A stretch of 64,000 nucleotides of DNA. Origin: Parietaria judaica (Eukaryota > Streptophyta > Magnoliopsida > Rosales > Urticaceae). The stretch is from assembly GCA_954871525.1 (NCBI GenBank), contig OX940868.1:22129056-22193055 (forward strand), given 5' to 3'. Both the position numbers and the translations under genes were made by a program. Below the pieces are notes generated by a model. That model saw only the letters and a list, made by a program, of their open reading frames with translations, did no database searches and was not told where the DNA came from. Of the stretch, positions 1 to 12,381 are shown piece by piece. Each line of letters opens with the position of its first letter. Positions within the stretch are counted from its first letter, which is position 1.

Positions 1-2389
1 GCTTTGCTCTCTTTTTTTGATAGAGGCTTTGCTCTCAATATCACACTACATATATATAATCCTACTAAAATTTAAAACATTTAATTATATTACTCTAGAA
101 TACTATAATTTACTTAATATTAAATATCTTATATAATTATTTTGTTCCATAGTAGTGCCTTCAAAATATAAAAATAATAGTTCTTGCATAGTAAAATACA
201 CATATTAGAAACTTTGATACATGAAATTTCTAACGACAACATGTTTTTGTAAGAAAACTTTAGATATAGGTAATTCTCTTCTCTTTTGGTTGGTTATATA
301 AATTTTGATATTTTTAGATATCAACTTAATTTAGATTCAAATTCACTTATCGAGATTTCAGGTCTCCATTGTTAATTAAAAAAGAAACTTCGATAAAAAA
401 GAATTATGTTAAATAATTTGAATAGAGCTAGCAATATTTTATCATTTATGTTTCACATTAACCAACACGATCGATGAGACATTTAAAAAAAAATCTTATA
501 TAAGGTTCTCTAATACAAAATGTTAGCAAACTTAGCAAGACACCAAACAGGCAAACACATTAAATATAAGGTATTAATATAAAACGTGATGATTTACTTT
601 ATTGTGATACATTATAAGTCAAACTAAAGAGCTTACCAACTACTTCACACGAATCTTTCGCATTTTTCATAAATTAGGGAAAAGAATCTCTATCATATTC
701 TTCATATTTAAGTAAAAAATTGAACCTAACCCTTTTATTAAGTGGATGATATATAATATTATATGGCACCTAGTTAAAACTAGATTAAGTGATTATCCAA
801 TAGATATCATCTATCATCGATAAAGGTAAAAATAATCCTTGTGATGTTAATCTAGTCCCTTTTAACCTATTATTATATAATTAAAAAAAAAACAAGTCAA
901 TATATAAATATATATAAGTATTTATCATGCCCCCATTAAACTCTATGAATCAAACAAATTTATAGCATTTGTCTCTTTCTTTAGACTTTGTAGTGATTCA
1001 TGCTATAGTATCCTACTATATGATATGATCACTAATTGGACCGAATTCCATAATCTTTATTATTATATTTAAGCTTTCGGTCTTCCCATACAATTCACGT
1101 TGATCTCAAAACCTAGAGTGACCATGAATTTATATATAATTCCCTAACAATCTAAGTATATAATAATAGAGTCTTAATTAATTAGTAATTTTATGGACTA
1201 TATATAAAGACAAAAGATTTGCAGAATGTTATTGCCCAAAGCCGGCACTGATCTCCTCCCTTAATATAGTTTTTAAAGAATTCGGATAAGGTTTAAGTAT
1301 TTCTTTGTGGCGTTTTGTGAATATTATAATACTCAATTAATTTATTCAACCCTTTTGATTAATTAAATAAAAGCAATGCACAAATGTCTAGCTAATTGGT
1401 CAACGCTCTATAATAGTCACAAATCATAATAGTTAATACATTTCATATATTATTATATTCTATTGCAAGCAACAAATCAAGCCGTCAAGATCAGCACAAA
1501 TAGAAATAGTATACTCCAAAGCTGATTTGAGTAGTTTTAATCTTTGCGGCATAAGTACTACAAAGCACTAACGGAATTACATGGAATTTGAAGCATACGA
1601 CGGGATCAAAATCTTAACGTTGATACTATAGCTAGCTACTAAAAGTTGGTTTTCGAATCTGCCAAGGATAATGCAGTACTTCGTGAAACTTATGCCGCAA
1701 TCTTTTTGTATGACTCTTTTGATCATCAAAGTGCCCCTTGGATCAATTTTCAATCTTTCTTTGCAACTTGGAATGAAAATGGATATTGGATACAGATCTG
1801 ACATATATAATCTAGAATTGTGATGGGGTGATTGGATATTTATGGGGTTAGCAAGTTGAGGTATAGAAGTTAGAGAGTATGAGCAAAGCAATATTATAGC
1901 CCATATGGCATATGTCCCTTATGTTAGTTTCGTTGATGATATAATTACCTAACATGTATGTAACGCCAAATTCAGGTATTCATTGTTTTGCGTCCCATAC
2001 ATACGTTAGTTATATTCACACACACATACATGAATTTATATTCATATGGCGATACAAAATGATATCATATATATTGACAAAATGGTTTCATATATTGACA
2101 ACAAAACAGACAACATTCTACGTATATTCCAACCCCAAAATAGCCAATAATAATATTCCATTGAAATTTGTCACAACGATCGACAAAACAAAACAAAAGA
2201 AATTATCTCTAGATTAATCCCTAGCTAAATTAACTACTCAATTGACAAATATTAATCCCTCGATGATCATATATAAGACGCTTTACACATGAATTTCTTA
2301 GCAAGTTAAGAGAACAAAAGAATTAATAATACATCAACAATAATCACCAAATAATATGGTCAAACTAAGCAAAATTGGAAGGTATAAAG
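1..2389. other. AT-rich intergenic DNA, no supported gene
   Basis: No gene is supported here. A 104-codon open frame on the minus strand (1577-1891) matches no family I recognise, and its codon use looks like random AT-rich sequence. The stretch is the region downstream of the MATE gene, which ends at 2390 on the minus strand. Confidence 0.6.
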
Positions 2390-3985
2390 TCAAACCGGTG
2401 AGTCATATACACCACGGCTCTTGTGATCATCATCTATGGAACAATGTTGCAATGTTTCTTCCTTCAACTTCTCGTGATTGTCAATGTTGTCGTCAAGGTT
2501 GTTAGCTCCGGTGAGCTCTTTGGCCCGTTGAGCCTGAAACTCCCAATCAGTCCAACCCAAGACGAACATCATCACCAAAACACAAGACCCTTGAGCCGCC
2601 AGAAGCCCGAGCCAAAGCCCTGCGAAATCGAGCCCTGCGTAGAAGCTCAACCACACCGCGATCGGCATCCCAATGGCATAAAAGCAGCCCAAGTTGACGT
2701 TGGCGCCGAGCGATGGCCTCGCCGTGCCACGCAAAACGCCGCACACCGTTGTCTGCGGGCAGTTCCCAAGCTCGCAGAGCCCAATTATCGGAAGCACTGA
2801 GGCCGTGAGCGCGATGATCTCCCTGTCCCCGGTGAACATTTTGGCCCACACACCCCTAACCGTTAAAGCAAATGACAAAGCCGTGACACCCAACGCGAAG
2901 CTGCAAATAACGCCCGCTCTCGCAGCAGCTTTCGCCCGCTCAGGCCGGTTTGCCCCGAGCTCGTTCCCAACTCTCGTCGAGACTCCAAAGCTCAGTGACG
3001 AAGGGAAAATGTACACCAGCGACGTCGTCTGGATGAGGATCCCCATCGACGCCACCGTGGCTCGAGGGTTGACGAGCAGACCGCAGAGCAGGATCATGAT
3101 CTCGTACCACCACCACTCCAAGCACACCGATACGCAGCTCGGAATGGCCAAGCCGAGAAGCGATTTCCAGTCCTTCAGACACTCCATTGAAATCCCAGAC
3201 CAGGTTTTCTCGTACACTTTCGATATCACAATGTAAACTATCAACGACCCCACTAGGTTAAAGTTGGTCCAAACCCCACTTAAAGCGACCCCTTTGACTC
3301 CAAGATCGAGCACCGAGACAAGGAGATAGTTTATGGGAATGTGAAGGACGATGGCGAAAGCAGCGCAGAAAGTCAACGGTAGGGTTATTGACTGAGCTCT
3401 GAGATATATCCTCAAAGGATGTAACACAGACTGAGCCACGAGATCAGGGAGAGAGTATACGATGAAGGTCTGAGCTATGGAGGCTATGTCCTCTTGCTGG
3501 TTACATAAGAGGAGGATTCTCTTGATGTTGAGCCAAAGGAGAGAGATCGGGACCGAGACGAGGAGGAGGAGAAGGACCGTCCGCTGCATGGCGAGGCCCA
3601 AGAGCTTGTGCCGCTTGGCGCCGAAGGCCTGCCCGCAGATGGGCTCCATCCCGACGGCGAGGCCCGAGAGGACGGAGTAGCCCGAGATGTTGGCAAAACC
3701 GACAGCGAGGGCGCCGCCCGCGAGCGGGAGCTCCCCGAGGCGGCCGAGGAAGAGCATTGAGACGAGCGAGCGAGCGTAGAGGATGAGGCCCGTGAGGATC
3801 ATCGGGAGCGAGACGCTGGCGATGAGCTTGGCTTCTCGGACGACGTCGGCGCTGCATGCGATGATTCGCGTCGTCGACGGGCCATTAGGGCTTGCTGTTT
3901 TGTCTGTTGTTGTTAGGGTTTTGGAGATGAGAGGAGCGGTGAATATGGCGTGATCGGAAGAGGATGGAGAAGATGAGTGACACAT
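2390..3985 (-). CDS. MATE/DTX family efflux transporter, intronless (DTX48-56 clade)
   Basis: Predicted multi-pass membrane antiporter that exports organic compounds or hormones using a cation gradient. The single 531-aa open frame runs from ATG at 3985 to TGA at 2390, the usual length for plant MATE proteins. About 50 N-terminal residues are hydrophilic; then come roughly twelve hydrophobic segments. Family signatures are visible: GMEPICGQAFGAKR near residue 112, LHPLRIYLRAQ near 185, CLEWWWYEIMILLCG near 285, VSTRVGNELGANRPERA near 335 and CELGNCPQTTVCGVLRG near 405. These, with the lack of introns, place it in the plant DTX48-56 clade, whose Arabidopsis members include ADS1, ADP1 and the abscisic-acid exporter DTX50. 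Substrate and exact orthologue cannot be read from sequence. The coding region is GC-rich against AT-rich flanks. The leader carries a long GA/CT microsatellite. Family call is very secure; function within the clade is inference. Confidence 0.96.
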   Translation of the reverse strand: MCHSSSPSSSDHAIFTAPLISKTLTTTDKTASPNGPSTTRIIACSADVVREAKLIASVSLPMILTGLILYARSLVSMLFLGRLGELPLAGGALAVGFANISGYSVLSGLAVGMEPICGQAFGAKRHKLLGLAMQRTVLLLLLVSVPISLLWLNIKRILLLCNQQEDIASIAQTFIVYSLPDLVAQSVLHPLRIYLRAQSITLPLTFCAAFAIVLHIPINYLLVSVLDLGVKGVALSGVWTNFNLVGSLIVYIVISKVYEKTWSGISMECLKDWKSLLGLAIPSCVSVCLEWWWYEIMILLCGLLVNPRATVASMGILIQTTSLVYIFPSSLSFGVSTRVGNELGANRPERAKAAARAGVICSFALGVTALSFALTVRGVWAKMFTGDREIIALTASVLPIIGLCELGNCPQTTVCGVLRGTARPSLGANVNLGCFYAIGMPIAVWLSFYAGLDFAGLWLGLLAAQGSCVLVMMFVLGWTDWEFQAQRAKELTGANNLDDNIDNHEKLKEETLQHCSIDDDHKSRGVYDSPV

Positions 3986-4007
3986 TGTTTTGGAGATTTG
4001 AGAGTTT

Positions 4008-4010
<3 letters not shown>

Positions 4011-4062
<52 letters not shown>
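4011..4062. repeat. (GA)26 microsatellite in the MATE 5' leader
   Basis: An uninterrupted GA dinucleotide tract, read as CT on the gene strand. It starts 26 bp upstream of the MATE start codon and so most likely lies in the 5' UTR. CT-rich leaders are common in plant genes and such tracts vary in length. Confidence 0.9.
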
Positions 4063-4068
<6 letters not shown>

Positions 4069-4136
4069 GAATAGAAGAGAAGGGAAGAGAATTTAAAGGG
4101 AATTATTGGGAGTTGGTGGTAATGTTTCCAAAGGCA

Positions 4137-4146
4137 TTTTTTTATA
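4137..4146 (-). promoter_or_regulatory. candidate TATA box of the MATE gene
   Basis: On the minus strand the sequence reads TATAAAAAAA, about 155 bp upstream of the start codon. This would put transcription start near 4110 and the CT tract inside the leader. It is judged by position and match only; AT-rich DNA gives many chance matches. Confidence 0.4.
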
Positions 4147-4149
4147 AAG

Positions 4150-5534
4150 AGCCTAGCATGGGTGAAAATGAATAAAATAAATGGTTAACAGTGGTATAAG
4201 TGTTTACTATTTCTATTTTTGTGCTGATATAAAAATTTAATCTTTTTTTATTTTAAGGTTGAAGTTCTCAATATTCACCATTTTTCTTCTCTCCAAAAGT
4301 CACTTCTTCAATATTTGACTTAAAAGGGTTTTGAATGTGCGTAAAGTCTTGATTGTGCGTCACTTTTAAAGAGAAGCGAATTTTATTATGGCATATTCAA
4401 TATTTTGTTAAAATGATTAAAAGATGGAAATTTGACGAGAAGCTAAATAAACATTGAAAAATTTAACTGTATAAAAACAATAAATTAGAGTAATATATTA
4501 TAAAAATAAAAATTTAAATACTAATGCCGCTATTAACACTAAAATAAATAATATAGAAGATATGGATGTACTTTGACTTGATGAGTCTTCTTGCACATTT
4601 GAATCTAAAATATTACTCTTGTTTGGAAGTGTATTAGCGTCTTTTTCTGACCGGTTCATTTGTCACCACTTGCTTTTCATGGCCTGCATTTAAAGTTTTA
4701 AACACAATTAGAAGAATATTTACGTGTATTAATTAGATTGTTTGCTAATAATAAAAAAAAAAAATATACCATATATAATGCTGATAGTGTTTATCGATAT
4801 TGTTTGACACATGAGCCTTTTCACATAATCTTAGTCTTAGTTGGGAAAATCAATGAAATTGTCATTTAATATAATAATAATAATACGTCGGGATATATAT
4901 ATATATATATATCTTTCATTTTAAATGAAGATTATACATAGCCATTTATAGGGTTTCAAAACCTTCTTTAAAGGACAAAATTTGACGTAAATGTCCTAGT
5001 AGTATATGAATTCCCCGACAGCTAAATAAATGGCTATTACAGACAATATTATATACTTTTATTGCAAGATTTTCCATAACAAGTGTTGGAAATGTCTCAC
5101 TTTAAATTAATGGTGTGTTTTTTGGGAGAGTTGACCGTTTTAATTAGCGGCATAATTAGAGATTAATTTAGTGCTTGACTTTCAGTACTTTTCACATACA
5201 TATTAAAGCTGTAAGATCTTTTATTATTATTATTATTGTTTTAAATCATATTAATAAAATTATGAATGCACGAACAAAAAAGATAGTGAATATCAATATT
5301 TTCTTTTCCAAGAAAATCCCAGCTCAAGCTTAAGATTCCTTCATATAAAATTAGGTTTTCTTAATTCACCTCTACACTTTTCAATAATATATCAGGAATC
5401 TAGTGACAGTGATTATTATTTTTCACTATATACTCCTTGTATTATAATGTTAATTTTATTAATATCATATGTATGTGATTGATGTAGAAATGATGAATTC
5501 TAACAATCTAAGAAAGAAGAAGTGTAGATAACCA
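4150..5534. other. AT-rich intergenic DNA upstream of the MATE gene
   Basis: Contains the presumed upstream regulatory region of the MATE gene, a short AT dinucleotide tract near 4896-4911 and small ATT repeats near 5222. I see no coding exon or clear transposon ends. Confidence 0.5.
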
Positions 5535-5745
5535 AGTTTGTTTGGCCTAGTGTTAAACTTACTACAATAAGACTTTTCCATGACGTCTTGGGTTCGATCT
5601 CTTGAGACGCAAAAATTGTGTAATATATGTAATTTTGGCCGATAGTGTCTGCAGCCAATAGTGCCGGTTGCTCTTACCGAGACAAATATCTTATAGCTAG
5701 TGTGAGTACATATAATCTTGGCCAATAGTGCCACTCAATTAAAAA
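5535..5745 (+). mobile_element. tRNA-derived SINE-like repeat
   Basis: An A-box-like motif TGGCCTAGTGT at 5543-5553 and a B-box-like motif GGTTCGATCTC at 5591-5601 are about 48 bp apart, as in tRNA-derived SINEs. An unrelated body follows, with two copies of a 'ggccaatagtgcc'-like phrase and an A-rich end near 5741-5750. No target duplication was verified. Confidence 0.45.
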
Positions 5746-6156
5746 AAAAAGGTATAGAAGTTGATTGTTCAAAATGTCTTCGAGATTAAAAAAACGTTAG
5801 GATCTGAACTATGCATGAATCGAGATTTATTTAAAGTAATTTGAGCGCTAAAAAAAACGCATTTTTTTATGGATGCAAGAATATGCCAAGGATAATACAA
5901 GTTTTTGGCCAGAAACACACAAGGCGAAGCGAAATCCGGCTACAAAGCAAAGCAAGAACTGTGCTTCTGAAGATTAAAAAAAATGAGCGAGGGAATTCTT
6001 TGATACTAGAGAATTTGATTATAAGAAAAACAAGTAACTAATGACACATCACTTCACGATACAAAAGGTAAAAGCTATAGACAGTAATCATTAACACGAG
6101 GCGAAGAATCGCTATGAGGAGCCAAAAAATATGAGCCTATGCATCTCGCTCTCATG

Positions 6157-6580
6157 CAGTGGCGGTGTGCCCAGTATTTCAGTTTAGATGGTGTCTAAAA
6201 TAATTTTCAATAAGTTTTTTATAGTAAATTTTCAACTATTTTTTTACAAATAAATAGCAACAATCACATAATAACATTACAATATTTATTAAAAATCAAA
6301 TAGATAAATTTACCTTGAACAAAATATAAAGTCAATTTTTCATTATATTTTTAAGTATTGTATAATAGATTCTTCGTCGACAGAAACATAAATATACGTC
6401 TCGATGACTACGTTTTGACGCATTTTTAAGAAATAATTATAATTATTTATTACTTTTGACTGAATTAAAGACAATTAATGAAAAAGAACAAAAAGTGAAA
6501 AAATCTACATTTTTTATTTTTTCCGCGTCGTTTTTCAGGCGGTGCCCGAGCACACTCGACTCTATGTAGCTCCGCTCATC
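6157..6580. mobile_element. degraded hAT-like non-autonomous element
   Basis: The left end begins CAGTGGCGGTGTGCCCAG, typical of plant hAT-type ends. The right end (TAGCTCCGCTCATC) is a weak inverted match. The flanks are CTCTCATG (6149-6156) and CTCTCACG (6581-6588), an 8-bp target duplication with one mismatch. The interior is AT-rich and non-coding. Confidence 0.45.
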
Positions 6581-6588
6581 CTCTCACG

Positions 6589-7917
6589 TCTCATGTTATG
6601 TGCATCAAGTGCGCCTATAACCATTTCAACGTGGAAGTTTTTTTTCAAACTTATTAAGTCGGTAGAGGATTATATATATATCATCTCAATTTCATCGACA
6701 AGGACGTCGTTGTTGATTGATTTGCTTACAGATCGGTACAAACTCTGTTGATATCAAAGAGAACAAGAGCTAAACTCCACCAAATCATTAAGAAAAACAA
6801 ATTAATGTTAAAAAGTCAAATGATGGTTAATGCACAATCTGTACCAAATATTAATTAATAATTAGTTTCATAATCAATAGTTTGGAAACATTATCTATTT
6901 CGATAATTGCTTAACAGGATTCCCACTTTTCCACAAACAATTCTAAACACTTTTTGTATCTAAAGCATATATTATTTAAATTAACATAATATAAATGACC
7001 GTACGGACTTAATAATATTGCATGAACTTTGCTCTGTATTATTCTTTATTAGTATCTATTTTGTATAGTATCTAGCTAGTAATTTATGTTAATTAGGTTC
7101 TAATCGCCGAAAGTTTGAAAATAAAATTAATAAATAATTAGCTCTCTGGAATATTCTAATAATAAAGTTTTTAAATTATAAAGTTTTTGGCTCAAATCAA
7201 ATGAAGCTATATCACTTAATTTGATTTTTTTTTCTTATCGTGATTTGATTTAAAAAAAAAAACGCAACGAGATACAATTTTGTAAAGTATCATCGAGTTT
7301 CCGCTTTAAAGCCAATTGGAGGGGTGTAACAAATAAAAAAATTGACCATTGCTAGGTCGTTGTGTCTTTTTCATATGAGACCAGACGAATTTATCATAAT
7401 TGATTATTTCTTATGGACCAAATGAACCATAAAAAATGACTAAATTCGACTTATATATATGATACTCAATATATTAATAATATTCTCGTTTAAAAAAATA
7501 TGTGTATTAACCGTGACTAACATTATTAAATTAATACTCGATAATTCAAAAAAAAAAAAATCATGTCTCCAAACTATTAATTTGTAGAGGCTATATTCAA
7601 TTGTGCCATCGGGTGTCCAAATTATTTTTAGATAGTACCACTATACCTCGATATTTTACCTACTAAAAAAATAACAAAAGCACAGTCCGACGAAGTTGAA
7701 TACAACTTAAGTACTTCTACCTCCATTATTCCGGTATACATATATATATAGTATATGGTTGGTCCCATTTGTTTGTCTGAGCCTGAGGGTAGTACTATGG
7801 ACGGTGATAAAATACACACTTTAGTGTACGATACCTCTCTGTCTTCATTGTTTTCCAACAAGCAATATTATTAGACACCGCAAAAGTTAGAAACGTGCAT
7901 TAAAAATATTATCATTG
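6589..7917. other. AT-rich intergenic DNA
   Basis: No gene, RNA or clear transposon boundary was seen. Several homopolymer A/T runs and a short AT repeat (about 7740-7750) are present. Confidence 0.5.
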
Positions 7918-7925
7918 CACGTATG

Positions 7926-8670
7926 CAGGGGCGGACCCAGGATTCTGAGTTAAGGGTGACGAACCACAGATAAAATAAATTATGTATAGTTGTATTTTTA
8001 CGAGGTAGGGAACGAAAATAATATCTTCTTTAGACTCTTAAATTCAACAATGATTTTTATTAAGTAAAGAGCAAAACAACTATCAAATTAAGTATTTTGT
8101 TATTATAATTTTTTAAATTAAGTACCATTTATTTACTAATATTACTTTATAAAAAATATTATTAATATTTATCAAATTAAATAGCCACTAATTGCTTTAT
8201 TCATAATTATATATATATACAAATAAAAGAATTCATTCTCATATTGCTTTATTCATAATTATATATATAAATAAAGAATTCACTAACTATACTTTTTTAA
8301 AAGATTAATCAAAATAAAAAGAATATAGTGATGCAAAAGTGTGGTGAATAAAATATAGAGGCTGGGTGACTAATAAACCATAGATAAATGAGTTGTAATA
8401 AAAAAATACTAGGCTGAATTATATCAAAAAAGAAAATAGTGGGTTCAAAAAGGTAGTGGCATAGCTCGATCTCGGGGTTGGCATAGGGAAGGAAAATAAT
8501 ACTCTAGCATTTGTCCATTGAACTAGAGTTATTTCAGATTCTATCTTGGAACATAATAAACTATATAGAAGAAATAAATTTTATTTACAGTTTATACCAC
8601 AAATATTTTTTTACCCGGACGAGCCGGGGGTGACGTCCACCACCCCCAAACGTGCCTGGGTCCGCCCCTG
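7926..8670. mobile_element. hAT-type non-autonomous transposon, perfect 8-bp TSD
   Basis: This 745-bp element has terminal inverted repeats: it starts CAGGGGCGGACCCAGG and ends CCTGGGTCCGCCCCTG. It is flanked by an exact 8-bp duplication CACGTATG (7918-7925 and 8671-8678). End sequence and duplication length are diagnostic of the hAT superfamily. The interior is AT-rich with no transposase, so it would have depended on an enzyme in trans. The intact duplication and ends suggest a fairly recent insertion. Confidence 0.9.
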
Positions 8671-8678
8671 CACGTATG

Positions 8679-9280
8679 GCTGAAGAAGAAGACGCAGAAG
8701 AAAGAAAGAAAGAACACATATATATATATACACACTTATATAGGTATAGGGTTTAGGTTTACTTTATCGTGCATGTACAATATATATATAGTATATTTTC
8801 CTTTAGGGTTTCAAAGTTTGCTGCAAAAAAATTTTATTGTCTAAAAATTTGTTGTAAATTGAAAAAGATAAATTCACGTGCTTCTGTATATTATTGAGTT
8901 TTTCCCTTGTTATTATTGTTATCGATTGAAAGACGTTCAATTTGACTAGCTTGCCTTTACAAACTAGTTGCATGATATTATATATGAAATCTTACATGAT
9001 TGGACCAAAAATTTAGGTAATTGGTCTATCTTTCCAACAAATTTATTTAAGTAGTACGTTATATACTTATATATATACATGTATTATATATTCTTAACTT
9101 ATGTGGATCGATCATGTGTGCAATATATTATATTTTTAATTTTGTAATAATAATATTGATAAATTAATAATGTGAAGACTGAAAAACTTTATTATATTAT
9201 TGAATTCATTATTTTACGAGTAATAATGCATATACGTATAAAATATATTATATATTTTATAAGACTGTAATAATGTATGT
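8679..9280. other. AT-rich intergenic DNA
   Basis: Nothing recognisable apart from AT-rich microsatellite-like stretches near 8719 and 8780. Confidence 0.5.
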
Positions 9281-9400
9281 GTTTTCAAGCTTGATGGTTG
9301 TTAACAGATAAAACAAGCTTGATGGCCGTTAACAGATAAAACTATATAATGTATATATATTATATAGTTTTATCTGCTAACAACCATCAAGCTTGAAAAC
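9281..9400. repeat. inverted repeat with a duplicated left arm
   Basis: A 34-bp phrase starting GTTTTCAAGCTTGATGG at 9281 is repeated, slightly changed, from 9315. It then occurs inverted at 9365-9400. The right arm can pair with either left copy across a TA-rich loop, giving two alternative hairpins. It could be a MITE remnant; no target duplication was identified. Confidence 0.75.
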
Positions 9401-9404
9401 TATA

Positions 9405-11259
9405 TATGCCGATTGTGATCTGTTAGCTCTTATGAACCCTAACCATAAAGCTTGATTTTTTATGTAAGGGTTTTAGGAAAAATCATACATATACATTCTC
9501 CACATCCAATGACCAATAATTTAGTTTACTAACAAGAACTATACATAAAACAAACTCAATTAGGTAAACCCTAGAACTAGTCCACATATTTTAGTTCAGT
9601 TTGGAATATCATGCAATGACCAACATGCATGCATTATTGCATTTCTCGCTATAAAGACAGGCACGTTGGAAATTATAAATTATAAAACGATCGACTTATT
9701 GCCTCATTGATTCATGCTATATAGATTTAAGGACTTCGAATAATTAGTCCCTAATTTTTATGAAAGTGATTGATATATGAACAGAAAATGGAAAAGACTC
9801 CCTTTTTGAACGTGTCAACGACCTTACTAAGACGTACAAACTTTTCTTTCCCATAGTGTATTTGTATTGTACACATCGACTAATTTTCAACTTCTCCATG
9901 GGTAATGTGAATGAAAGACACTGTCATGGCCTGCATTTAATATATATATAATATATATCAATGTGTAAAATGGTGATATCTTAAATATCAATTGTCCGAT
10001 TATACAAGTATACATTACTGATCACGGATAAACTATAGGTATTTAAATACCACTGTATCGATTCATACCAACATTATTTCATGACTATCGTTTAACATCG
10101 GATATTAACGGATTTGATCGAAGATGAAAAACCTCAAGGAGAAGCGATAATATAATGCTCGTTTTTTTTTCCACTAAAAATCCACCTACTATAAATGGAT
10201 ATAAGCTTTATGAAGCTATAGTGGAATTTTCATCAGTTTTATCGATTTATCGAGGGTACAATTAGTTACTCTTAGATAACCGATCTGTATAAAGCGGCTC
10301 CATATATATCATCGAAAATCTTCCACCAAACCATTGATATATACATTATAGTGTATACATAGAATATAAGAGATGAATACCATTTTTTGGAATGAAGAAT
10401 TATGAATTAGTCGTCTATTTTAACAATGGGATCGTTATTGACCGACTCTCAAAAGCTCTAGAAAAGTAGAAAATATTATTGGCCATCACTTTCTGTTTCC
10501 ATTTAATTGCGTGAATAACATTCCAATTAAAATTCTTCGCTTATGGAAATACCACCATTGAGCATAGAAAAAGTGGGTGTGCAAAACGGTCATTTTGCAC
10601 AAGACTTGAGTCAATTATGGGTTGACTTTAAAAAAAACAATGCACTTGTTCTTGAGAATTCATATTATTTAGTGTGTTTTTCAAACATATACCATTTTGT
10701 TTGAAGCCATTTATGGAATTGTTTGACTCCAAATCCTTCTAGAAATCGTGGGTTTACTTCCAAAAGAAGGCATGCTAATATTTTTGCATTTTTATACCCT
10801 TTATTTTTATATTTTGCAAATATCTTTTATTTTAGCATATATATTGTATTTATACACATACTAAGTATAAGTTAACAATATTGCTCTCTATTTTTTTCAG
10901 AAAAAAAAAAACTTAATACTTTAGTCATATTTAAAAATTAAAAAGTATATTTTGTAATAATAATAAAAAAAAAAGACTCAAAATAATTATGAAGTATATA
11001 TTACTTGATATAATGTGCCTATTGTTTGGGTGTGACTTCTCATTCTATAAAGCCCAATATATAGCCCATTAGCTGAATTTTCTAAGTGATACTGCAAACC
11101 ATAAAACCAGTAAAATTAGTCACAGCACATTAAAATCGGTTTAATACGGAATCGATCTTTTAAAATAACCGGTTACTGATTAAATCGGTTTTGGGTTTAT
11201 AAGATAAAACTTGGATCCCAAAGTTACTAAAACCCAGATTTTCAATAATATATATATAG
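9405..11259. other. AT-rich intergenic DNA
   Basis: No supported gene. The sequence is AT-rich with homopolymer runs and scattered short AT repeats. Confidence 0.5.
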
Positions 11260-12060
11260 AGGTGTCAAGTGGGCCGGGCCGGCCAGGCCCACCCGCCCCG
11301 ACTCGTAAAAAAAGTGGGTTCGCCCCGCCCCGCCCCGTTTTTTTGTGGGCCGGGCTAAGCCCGCCCCTATCAAAAGGGTCAGGTTGGGTTATGCTTTCCT
11401 AGGCCTGCCCCGAACCCGTCTCGCCCCGCCCAAAAAGCCCACCCCGCCCCGCCCCGTGGCCAACTCGCCCCGTCCCTTTAAAAGCCCATATAAACCATAT
11501 TTTTAAATTAAAAAACTATTAAGTTGTAATAATTATACTAATAAAATATTAAAAAAATTACCCTAAATATTTTATTGTTATAGAAATTAAAAATTATCTT
11601 TATATTACATGATCTATTAATTTATTTTGTATATATATTCTACGTAATGCAGTTCTTAAATTTTTTAATTAAATTTTAACCTTTTAATCAAAATTCGCTA
11701 ATCGATTTGTATTATTTGATTTTAATTTTAATTTGAGAATGAATTAATCAATTGCAACATTGATTGATTTCATGTATAAAGCATATTCTTAATTCACTAG
11801 TTTTAACTTTACAATTTATGATTACTGGCCACGTTCATAAATAACTATTCTAATTTTATATTCAATAATTAATTTCAATATCACTTATTATCATTTTATT
11901 ATTCAATTATCACTATCATATTCACTATTTAACATCTACATCTTGAAATTCATGAATCAATTCATCTTGAAATTCACGAATCAATTCAACGTTCATTAAT
12001 TTTAAACTTTCAAGTTATAATTCGCTAATCAATTTCATAACTTACTAATCAATTGCATTA

Positions 12061-12205
12061 TTTGACTCGTAAAAGCCCAACTAAATTTGACCCGTAAAAG
12101 CCCAACTAAATTTGACCCGTAAAAGCCCACTAAATCCGACTCGTAAAAGCCCACTAAATTCGACTCGTAAAAAAGCTCACTAAATTCGACTCGTAAAAAG
12201 CCCGG
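12061..12205. repeat. tandem repeat, about 25-bp unit, six copies
   Basis: Copies of the phrase TTTGACCCGTAAAAGCCCA followed by ACTAAA, units 24-26 bp, lie inside the right subterminal part of the 11.26-kb element. Subterminal repeats of this kind often hold transposase-binding sites in hAT elements. Confidence 0.8.
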
Positions 12206-12381
12206 CCCGCCTCGCCTCGTGACATTGTGGGTTCGGGTTCATGGGCCGGGGTGAGCCTTGATGGCTTTTCAAAAATCCGCCCCGTCCCGCACATTGAACG
12301 GGGCGGGCTTGACCCGCCCTGTTTAACATGCGGGTTTAACGAGTTATGGGCCGGGCCGGCCCACCCCCGCCCACTTGACAC

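Noticed and set aside
1577..1891. 104-codon minus-strand open frame
   Set aside because: No recognisable domain, random-looking AT-driven composition, no neighbouring exons. I cannot support it as a gene.
2423..3857. Several other open frames on both strands across the MATE gene
   Set aside because: They are shadows of the GC-rich MATE coding frame and show no domain features.
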